Source of the DNA: Megascapheus bottae
Lineage: Eukaryota; Chordata; Mammalia; Rodentia; Geomyidae
DNA length: 64,000 nt
Assembly: GCA_024803745.1 (NCBI GenBank)
Contig: JANJXV010000013.1
Coordinates: 12,322,501 to 12,386,500, forward strand
Direction: 5' to 3'
Positions 56,395-64,000 of the stretch are shown in pieces (the first letter of the stretch is position 1; each line of letters opens with the position of its first letter). The notes beneath the pieces were generated by a model, which saw nothing but the letters and a program-made list of their open reading frames with translations, had not been told where the DNA came from and made no database searches. Position numbers and translations under genes: made by a program.

Positions 56395-56660
56395 ACTCAG
56401 CTACTCTGGACCCAAAGACTTGTGGTCCAAGACTAACCAGAACAAATAAACTTTGTCAGACCCCATCTCAACCAACAAGACAAGAATGTTAATCCATGTT
56501 TGTTATCTCAGCAAAGCAGGAGATATTCAGAGAAGCTGGCTTTAGGCATTACAAAGCAAAGAGAGAGAGAGAGGGAGCAAGAGAGAGTACACTCATGAGC
56601 AGGGGAGGGCAGAGTTGAAGCTCAAGTGAGTCAGTCAAACCCAGTATGGTCAAGGGAACA
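56395..56660 (+). mobile_element. type 3-like SINE, strongly decayed
   Basis: TCAGCTACTCTGGACCCAAAG, then a second unit with TTTGTTATCTCAGCAAAGC; boundaries uncertain. Confidence 0.4.
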
Positions 56661-57091
56661 AAAAAAGCCAAACTGAATCAACAACAACAACAAAAAAACC
56701 CAAACATGTTTAAAACCATTATTAGAATACAATCTGCCAAATCTATAAACGAAAAAGATAGGGGAACTGTTATAGATTAAAACTTAAATATCAACTAAGA
56801 AAAGTGTTAACCTTATTTGTATTCCTGTTTGAGTATAGATCAACTGTGAAAAAGACACTGAAACAATGAAGGTAACTTTACTAGCAACCAGGTATTAGGT
56901 GATCGTCAAGAATGATTACTTTTTAGGAATGATAGTACTGTAGTTATTTTTTAAAAAATCTTCCCAAGTGACAATGAACACCAAGTCCTCAGACCTTAGT
57001 TTCTGGCATTATTAAAGAATAATAAAAGGAATCACAACTTCTTGTAAACATAGTTGACTTTGGAATGTGAACAGGGGAAAGTAAGGAAAGT

Positions 57092-57266
57092 GTGAACTCC
57101 GGGCCTGGGCACTGTCCTTGGACACTTTTTGCTCAAGGCGAGCACTCTGTCACTTGAACCACTGTGCCACTTCCAGCTTTTTCTTATGTATGTGGTACCA
57201 AAGAATCAAACCCAGGGCTTCGTGTATGTGAGGTGAGCACTCTACCACTATGCCACGCTCCTGGCC
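57092..57266 (-). mobile_element. type 1 SINE, reverse
   Basis: GTGAACTCCGGGCCTGGGC through CACGCTCCTGGCC. Confidence 0.85.
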
Positions 57267-57299
57267 AATGAAGTTATTTTAATAAGAACACAAGAGCAA

Positions 57300-57560
57300 G
57301 CTTTTATCGCACAGGTGGTCCTAACAGTTTCCAAGGTTGGAACCAGTTGGGTAAGAAAAGAGTAGTTAGATTATATAACTCATAAAATAAAGTAAAAATA
57401 AAGTCCATATTGATAGGATTCCTAGTTGTGTAAGTAGGGAAAAGGGATAGCTCTTCGTACAGTAGAATTCCAATTAATAAATGTGGGAGGAAATAGAAAG
57501 TCATAATTAGCTTCTCTTTAAAGACTGGCCAAAATACTTCATTAATCCTAACAGATGACA
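57300..57560 (-). mobile_element. old L1 3'UTR fragment (tentative)
   Basis: On minus, TTTATTAATTGGAATTCTAC then GAAGAGCTATCCCTTTTCCC, then TATGGACTTTATTTTTACTTT, an order familiar from old mammalian L1 3' regions. Confidence 0.5.
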
Positions 57561-58234
57561 CAGAAAACATAATATAATTTCTAAAAAAAACCCAAAATGT
57601 TTCATTGGCATTTTCAGTGCTTCATTCAGTGTCTGCGGCTCGGCCACAGGGATGTTGATACTGTTTCTTTCATGTAATGGACACTGGGACCGGCTTTCCA
57701 GGATCTCCAATGAAGGCTGTGACCACAACTGTGTCCTCAGCTGCCCACTGCACCCTAAGGGCCACGCTCTTCCTGAGGTTTGCCTACAGTCTACTCAAAG
57801 AACTAATCAGTTATTCTAACCAAATAAGTCTGGCTGATAGATAGCAGCTAACCACAAAGATGGGGAAACTGCAAAGAAAACTTAAAATGCAGGAAATGAA
57901 AAGCTCTCTGAGAGAAAACTTTGTACTATCCTCTCTCCCTCTCTTCCCCCCCCCCCACTTTATCATTCTTGCCACCTTCCCCACTCTAGATCTCTGCTGC
58001 CCAACAACTGCCCCTAGCCGGTTCCACTGTCAGCTCTAAGTCTAACCGCAGTGTCCTCATCCTAGGAAAATCCCTTCGAAGGGATCTCTCCCTCCCCGCC
58101 TCCATAGCCCACTTCCCTCGGCCCTCTATTCTTCCATATTCAGCACCACGCCCTTTTATAGATTGCCCACGGGATCCTTCCTCCTCTGTCACTCCTACTG
58201 CTTTGAAACCATCTCCTCCACTGCTTTTTACTAA
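57561..58234. other. intergenic, nothing assigned; poly-C at 57945-57957
   Basis: The minus frames at 57507-57728 and 57986-58192 have no recognisable domain. A possible old pseudogene at 57600-57790 was considered but could not be matched. Confidence 0.35.
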
Positions 58235-58318
58235 CTGTGACTCACGGGCAGGTTTACTAACTTTTATGGGTCTCCGTTTCTTTTTATTTGCAAGATGTAA
58301 TTGATAATAGTTCCAGGA
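58235..58318 (+). mobile_element. MIR fragment
   Basis: TGTGACTCACGGGCAGGTTT, then TATTTGCAAGATGTAATTG and ATAATAG. Confidence 0.65.
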
Positions 58319-59538
58319 AAGGTAGGACTCTCGTATTTATGACAAGGGACTGAAACTATCCCTAAGTAATAGGATAGCCTTGAAGGACAGACCACATAGG
58401 GACAATTACCCATAGTGACAAGGCCGCACCCTAGAACAGGAAGAATAATCTTGTAGCAACTACATTTCTCCCATCAAGTCATACGAGTGATAACGATTTC
58501 TCCAGAGCCGGAGGGAACTGGAACTGAGATAATGACCAATCAGGTCACTCTTGTAACTGGGACCCTTCAAAATATACTCTTTGTTCCCTACCCCTAATTT
58601 TGCTATTTCAATGCTCAAGTTTTTACTCTGAAGATGGCTGAAGACGAGCTTATGTGTAGTCTTCTCACGGTATACACGCACCTGCCATGTTAGAAATCTC
58701 TTTTCTCAGCCCTTTATCACATCTGTTTATGTAGCACACAGGGCTAAGTACCTGAACCTAGCATAGTCTTCTGACAATCCTAACCTTCACTTGATTGAGG
58801 TAGATAGCTGTGCTGTCTCCTAACAGCTATTGTAACCCAGCTTATCTCTACACCAATGTTTACAGTTAAGATTATCTCTAGACTTGCTCACTTTCTTTTG
58901 TTAGAATTTCTCTATCATAAACTGGTTATAAGAGTTTGAAACTATTACTCAACTAAAAGCTCAACCTACCAACCTGCTTGTCATCTTTTTCCTTTTCCTT
59001 AGGAATATGGCAAGAAATTGTTTATTTGTAAATCAAAAGCAAACCGCAACAGTTGGATAGTCTGCACTGGAACTATGAAGCTGTGGAGTCTTGGGGCTTT
59101 ATTCAATAGGGTGGGGTTACTAGGGGTACAAAAATGAGCCTGGCCTCTTGTATTTCCTCTCCAAATGGTTTGATGACTGGGCAACAGTTTCCAGGTGGGA
59201 AGCCTGCACTGTTGAGAGAGGATAGGAGCCTGTACTGCTTACCCCTTTGCCTTCCTGATTCAGTGCCACACAGTGAAAGATCGCATAGTGACTCAAGAGC
59301 TATGGGGGGTGACTCTATAAGGACACAGGGCCACTATCTGAATCATCCAGAGTATAGGCCATCTCAGGTTTTAGAATAAAATCTCACAGTTGAAACTATC
59401 ATCTTGTATTAATGATCACCAGAGAGGGTGAAAGGTGAAAGAACAGATAGGAAACCAAAGAAGGAATGATACCTCAATGTCTATGAACAATTGTAGCACC
59501 CTAAAATTGAGATAGCTGTTTTTAGCAGTCAAGGCTCT
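58319..59538. other. intergenic, nothing assigned
   Basis: 58330-58960 has an LTR-like look (ACCAATCAGGTCACTC, a later CTTTTCTCAGCCCTTT), but no paired LTR or terminal TG...CA was found. Confidence 0.3.
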
Positions 59539-59744
59539 TTTACTTTTTTTTTTTTTTTGCCAGTTCTGGAGCTTGAACTCAGGGTCTGAACACTGTCCTT
59601 GGACTTTCTCAAGGCTAGTGCTCTACCACTTGAGCCTCAGCACCACTTCCGGCTTTTTTCTATATATGTAGTACCGGGGAATTGAACCCAGCTCTTTGCA
59701 CATGCTAGGCAAGCACTCTACCACTAGGCCAAACTCCCAGCCCC
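59539..59744 (-). mobile_element. type 1 SINE, reverse
   Basis: Poly-T, TTGCCAGTTCTGGAGCTTG through CAAACTCCCAGCCC; it carries the GAGCCTCAGCACC variant. Confidence 0.9.
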
Positions 59745-60598
59745 CCCTTTTTTGCTTTTTAAAGGGTGTACCATATGGGTACCATATAGGAAGTTAAATC
59801 AGGGCAGATATGAGGCTGATTGCCATGTTAGTCTGGAAGTCCTTAAACAAGAGTGAATAATCAAGTCACCTATACGCAGCTATCTTTGAACCTATTTCCC
59901 CCTACTCAACCTACAACCAACCACCTTTCTAATTCATTAACAGGAGATCTGTTTTGGAAGCCATAAGTCCATTCAAGGCAAGTTTAATAAGCTGTGAATC
60001 AGGATAATGTGACGAGTGTGTTTCCTGGCGAGAGGGAAGTTGTAAAGTTACTAAAAGGTAAAGAGCAGCCCAAGTAGCATCCAAAACAGGTTGGAGCAAC
60101 CACTTGGTGGGTTCATGGTCCGCTAGCAGGCTCTGCGGGCCTACACAGTGTGCTGGTCATGAGCCTGAGCCTGCAAAGGGCATTTTGAAATCATGTAACA
60201 GGCAATTATCCTAAAATGCCACAAATGTGAAGACACTGCAGGATAACTGGAACATGGCTGGGATGATAATCTACCTTGACAGATCTAAACTGCTAACTTT
60301 CAAAGAACTGTGATTTCCCAAAGGAATTCTAAACACAAGGTTTCAGCTTCTGTCTAGTGCAGTTCCGTCATCCTCTGCTGGGTAATACAGAACAAGACAT
60401 TCCCAACCAAACAAGAAGTGTTCTAAGGGTGAGTTCTTAGAAAGTGAAAATAGTTTTGGGTGCTAGGCTCAGCCAGAATTATGCTTCAGTAAGGTATTAG
60501 GGAAAATACTCCTAATGGTCACAGGCTCTAAGCAAGGTTTCAGCTCTGCTCTTACCAGGCAGTGAAAATATTGGAAAAGAATCAACTGCGCCATCTCT
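59745..60598. other. intergenic, nothing assigned
   Basis: No repeat or exon recognised downstream of SPCS2. Confidence 0.4.
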
Positions 60599-60599
60599 A

Positions 60600-60780
60600 C
60601 CGGAATACAGTGAAGCCAGAGAACCCAGGTTTAAATCCCCGTTCTATCACTACCTGTGTGACTTTTCTGTCTCAGGTCCTCATCTGTAAAATGAGGATAA
60701 TAGTATACCATCTATCTCTTAGGCTTCCTGTTAGTAAGTACTTGGAGTACAAAATAAAGGCTGAGTACTGTGTGACTGGA
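60600..60780 (+). mobile_element. MIR
   Basis: CCCGTTCTATCACTACCTGTG, TCCTCATCTGTAAAATGAGG, ATAATAGTA, in full MIR order. It lies just past the SPCS2 poly(A) signal. Confidence 0.82.
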
Positions 60781-60914
60781 GGCTGAGTTCCTCCAGTCAC
60801 AGGCCCTCAGGGGGCTCTGAACAATGAAACAGCCCAGAAATAAAACATATGGTGGAAGCAAAGATGTTAACACTTGCTGCTTCTGTCCCTTCCATCAAGA
60901 CTATGACTTCATTT

Positions 60915-61633
60915 TTTTCACATCTTCTTTCCTTTTATTGAAAAAAATTTTAGAAAATGGCAGTTAATAAAGGGCACAAATGAACAAGAATATACTAGTG
61001 GAAAACATACACAAATATAAAACTAAAAATGCTACTGGCTTCTTTAATTGGTTAAGAGCATAAAATGTAACAGGCAGAAGGTATGTTTTAAAGAAACTCA
61101 AAAGGGTTTTTTTTGTTTTTTTGTTTTTTTTTTAAATCTCTCCAAGTCGGATATACACACACCCACAAAAATGGTGTGTGAAGGAAAGCTATTACACGCA
61201 GGAATTGTGTCCTGAGTTCATCAGGAAAACAGTTGTTAAAGCGGAATGAACACAATGTCAGCAACAGGTTAACAATTCTTAAAAATCGAATCTTCAAATG
61301 CTGTATGGCACAAAGCTATACTATACAAAGTACTGCTGGGTACAAAGGAAAAAGTCTGTACTGCTTTTAGCAAAAATGCTTTTCCAGAAAAGCAAATCAG
61401 AACACAATCAACAGACCAAGGAAGCTACAGCTAGACATTAGAGCTACAACTTCTCATATCTGTGCTAGAAAATTCTATTTTTCAAGAATGGACTAAATTT
61501 TCAGGACAAAACAGGGACTTTTCTGTTTTTTTAAAAGCATGTCTTACTATACTCAATTTAATTTGTTTCTTCCCAACCACCCACCCAATAATTCAGCATG
61601 ATCCAGCAGAAAGAGGGCTGATTTTGGCCTTGG
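60915..61633 (-). other. SPCS2: SPCS2 3'UTR
   Basis: Runs about 700 bp from the TAG at 61634 to just past an AATAAA at 60934-60939. The segment is AT-rich and free of SINEs, unlike its surroundings, as expected for a transcribed, constrained UTR. Small open frames in it are not credible genes. Confidence 0.75.
60934..60939 (-). terminator. SPCS2: SPCS2 polyadenylation signal
   Basis: AATAAA on the minus strand (TTTATT on plus) about 695 bp after the stop codon, in the context TTTCAATAAAAGG. No nearer canonical signal was noticed. Confidence 0.65.
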
Positions 61634-61820
61634 CTACTTTATTTTTCTTTCTGTGGCAAGACTGTCATGGAGCCTGGATATTTCAGGTTCATATGCATCC
61701 ATCACTAGTGTCCCGCTGTGGTCAAAGAACTTTGCAATGGACCTGGTGAACTCGGCCTCGCGCTGCTGCTTTGTTCTCCCACTGATGAAGGTCAGCTTCA
61801 GTGTGTATTTGTCATCGAAC
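61634..61820 (-). CDS. SPCS2: SPCS2 last coding exon (C-terminus)
   Basis: Encodes the last 61 residues of signal peptidase complex subunit 2, a non-catalytic, ER-membrane subunit of the complex that cleaves signal peptides. The translation from [20 protein letters not shown] to the C-terminal [13 protein letters not shown] matches the cytosolic tail of mammalian SPCS2 almost residue for residue, from memory. Acceptor TGCTTAG precedes a single G that completes a split Arg codon (phase 1); the stop is TAG at 61634-61636. The upstream exons, including the two transmembrane segments, are not found between 61821 and 64000 and must lie beyond the right edge. The open frame is intact and strongly conserved, so this is the real gene and not a processed copy: intron sequence follows the acceptor directly. 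Confidence 0.95.
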
Positions 61821-62234
61821 CTAAGCATGACAGAAAAGATAACAAGTCAAAAACCAACTCAGTTAACCAGCGGCAATACAGCACAGATGTTTTAAGGATA
61901 GGGATGAGCAAGGAAATACACATCTTAAAAAGGAACAACCCAGGGGTATTGCGTTCTTCTCAGATACCCATCACTTTACTAAAAGATTCCCTAGCTATAC
62001 CCAAGGTATTTTAAAGGCCTTTGTTATGGACATCCATTCAGAAGAGTTTAACAGGGCATGATTCAAGTGGTAGAACAGTTGAAGCTCTGAGTTCAAACCT
62101 AGAGTTCAAACCTAGTACTACCACATAAGCACACCAACAAAATTTAAAAAGAAAGGTTTGATGATACCAATTTCTGGTTAGGCTAACACTCCTTCATCAC
62201 CTGTCTCGGCTGCCATTTAGAAGAGCATATTCCA

Positions 62235-62332
62235 AGAAGTGGCGCTGTGGCTCAAGGGGTATGACAGTAGCCTTGAGCTGAGGAGTTCAGGGACAGTGTC
62301 CAGGCCCGGAGTTCAAGCCCCACGACCAACAC
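62235..62332 (+). mobile_element. right (ID-like) half of a type 2 SINE
   Basis: AGAAGTGGCGCTGTGGCTC through AAGCCCCACGACC. Confidence 0.8.
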
Positions 62333-62956
62333 CCTCCTTCCCCACCCCCCCAAAAAAGAGCGTATCAATGGCTGTTAAGTCTAGGATCATCCTTGGGTAA
62401 AGCATTTTGTACATGTTTAAAATGGGAAAACCTCTATTTACTGTAAGGAGTACTATCATCAATGCCTACACTGCTCAATTAAAAAAAATCACAGCTCCTC
62501 GGTAAATTGTTAGTCTAGGGTAATCCAATTTGGATTGCTAGTAGTGAAGTTCTACAACTATTTCCTGAAAAGATTCCTCAAGGTCTGACCACTTACTGAT
62601 TTACATCAGTAATTTTTGTTCTTCTGTGTCCAGTTTTATTGGCAATTACATTGCTTTTATGGCAAGACATGTCCTGGTAAAAGATGCATTAGTTCAAGTA
62701 CTTGGGAGCTTTACCTGTACGTGTTTTAGATGATATAAAAGATATCAGTGTCAGGCACTGACACTGGAGAAGGGGAAAGGGAGAAGACAAGGCTGGGAGG
62801 ACAAAGCACTCATACTATTTCTCTAATAACAATATGGCAGTTGGAAAGTTAGAGGGAATGTGAGCATTTTCTGAGCTCTTACATCATTCCAGTGGCATTG
62901 TAATATGGTGCAGCCACTTTGAAAGATAGTTTGATAATTCCTCAAAGGGCACAACT

Positions 62957-63072
62957 GACCAGGTATGGTGATGGATGTCTGTAATCCTAAAGTTGGGGAG
63001 GCTAAGACAGAAGAATCTTGAAATCAAGACCAGCCTGAGCTATCTAGTGAAACTCCATGCCTGGAAAAATGA
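62957..63072 (+). mobile_element. B1-like SINE monomer
   Basis: GGTGATGGATGTCTGTAATCC, AAGACCAGCCTGAGCTATC; a plain 7SL-type monomer with a (GAAT)n tail. Confidence 0.8.
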
Positions 63073-63109
63073 ATGAATGAATACAGTAACTGTAAGATTC
63101 AGTCATTTC

Positions 63110-63612
63110 TCTCCTAGATATATTTCCCCAAAGAAATGAAAAGGGGTCCACTGTTTATGTATCAATGTATACACAAATGTTTACAGCAGCATAATTCATA
63201 ATTGTCAGAAGATAAAGCAAATGGCAACTGACATTAGGTAAACAAAATGTTTTGAGCCTGTATAATGTAGTATTATTCAACCATAAAAAAGGACTGAAGT
63301 ACTGAAACAGAGGACACTAGGGATGAACCTTGAAAACACTATGCTAAGTGGAAGAAGCCAGATGCAAAAGTCTATATATTTTATGATTTGGTGTACATGA
63401 AATGTCCCTAGGAGAGATATTTATACAAAAAAACAGACTGATAGTTGTTTTGGGGTGGGGAAAAATGGATAAGAGGTAACAGTAAGAGTATGGGATTACA
63501 AGGTGATGAAGATGTTCTCAGGTTGACTGCTGCATTAACTGTAAACACATTAGAAACTTTACATGAGTGACCTGAATGATAAGACAAACATATTTCAATA
63601 AGGCTAATCAAA
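63110..63612 (+). mobile_element. old L1 (L1M-type) 3' region
   Basis: TTTACAGCAGCATAATTCAT, GATGAACCTTGAAAACACTATG, AAGAAGCCAGATGCAAAAG, then GTGATGAAGATGTTCTC follow the end of ORF2 and the 3'UTR of old mammalian L1. No open frame survives. Confidence 0.85.
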
Positions 63613-63861
63613 AACATGTTGAAATAAAACTAACAAAATCAAGAGGCTGCTAAGACTCTAGAACTATGTGATTCTGTTTCCATGGCGTGGCAGAGTGTGC
63701 AGGCCTGAGATGATGAGGCAAACAGGGCACTGAGGGCCCCTGCCAGAAGATGAGCGAGAAATCAACTACAACCTCAAAATGAAGAAGGTCTGTTTACCCC
63801 TCTTCCAGATAGCACCACAAATTGGTGATGAGTGAGGGCATCTGGTGCTACTATACAGTTA

Positions 63862-63998
63862 TGTTGGGGGTAGGAGGGAGGGAAATGGGGACCAAGACAT
63901 GTGAAAGGGTATCAATGTATGTGAATTAATGCACCTTCTATCTGGCAAATATCATGTAACCATTCTATTAATTACAATAAAAATGTATGAAAAAAATA
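63862..63998 (+). mobile_element. L1 3' end, diverged
   Basis: TATCAATGTATGTGAATTAATGCACC, then ATCATGTAACCATTC and an ATTACAATAAAAATG tail. Confidence 0.65.
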
Positions 63999-64000
63999 GT

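Larger units (their letters stand above)
61821..64000 (-). other. SPCS2: part of the last SPCS2 intron
   Basis: Lies upstream of the last SPCS2 exon on its strand. It contains an ID-like half SINE near 62235, a B1-like monomer at 62957, an old L1 3' region at 63110 and a young-type L1 3' end at 63862. I searched it by eye for the preceding coding exon (cytosolic loop after the second membrane segment) and did not find one. Confidence 0.75.

Noticed and set aside
57507..57790. Possible processed pseudogene on minus
   Set aside because: A short readable stretch matched no protein I know, and the neighbouring bases look like old L1.
58330..58960. Possible solitary LTR
   Set aside because: CCAAT-like and polyadenylation-like strings exist, but no TG...CA boundaries or target duplication were found.

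Overview
This is nuclear DNA from a placental mammal, almost certainly a rodent. The evidence is two spliced vertebrate genes with consensus GT-AG junctions, a CpG-rich promoter, ancient mammalian repeats (MIR, L2-like, old L1, a Tigger-type and a hAT-Charlie-type DNA transposon), and very many young SINEs built from ID-like (tRNA-derived) and B1-like (7SL-derived) modules. The SINE consensus and the 3' end of the young L1 resemble what I know from kangaroo rats and pocket mice (Heteromyidae). That placement is from memory, with moderate confidence.

Genes. Both genes lie on the minus strand, in the order SPCS2 then NEU3, as in other mammals. (1) The last coding exon of SPCS2 (signal peptidase complex subunit 2) is at 61634-61820, with a 3'UTR reaching an AATAAA near 60934. 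The rest of the gene lies beyond the right edge. (2) NEU3 (plasma-membrane ganglioside sialidase) is complete: a CpG-rich promoter and exon 1 (donor at 52346/52345), exon 2 (44254-44450, ATG at 44445) and exon 3 (35272-36357, stop at 35272). Joining exons 2 and 3 gives an open frame of 425 codons with every catalytic residue I could place. Exon 1 is open in the right frame but has no ATG. About 8 kb separates the two genes.

Layout. 1-35 kb is gene-free on my reading. It holds a degraded hAT-Charlie transposon (about 1762-4532) broken up by later insertions, a Tigger remnant near 10.4 kb, many SINEs, several MIRs, large pyrimidine/purine microsatellites (27.5, 30.3 kb) and a few repeat-free segments that look like possible conserved noncoding elements (17.0, 22.9, 30.8 kb). 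31.7-35.3 kb may be the long NEU3 3'UTR. 35.3-52.6 kb is NEU3, with introns of about 7.9 kb each, full of SINEs, an old L1, a possible decayed retrovirus-like segment and GAAA repeats. 52.7-60.9 kb is intergenic, and 60.9-64 kb is the SPCS2 3' end plus part of its last intron.

SINE types used below. Type 1: about 190 bp, two ID-like halves, starting with a GGCCGGGAGTTTGGCC-like head and ending GGACTGGC plus A tail. Type 2: about 220 bp, a B1-like left part (GGTGGCTCATGCCTGTAATC) joined to an ID-like right part. Type 3: about 330 bp, two B1-like units followed by an ID-like unit, clearly older.

The two genes do not form a functional unit. SPCS2 acts in ER signal-peptide cleavage and NEU3 in ganglioside desialylation at the cell surface. 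I see no previously undescribed biological system here. The observations most worth a check are the ATG-less NEU3 exon 1, the nested transposon histories and the candidate conserved noncoding segments.
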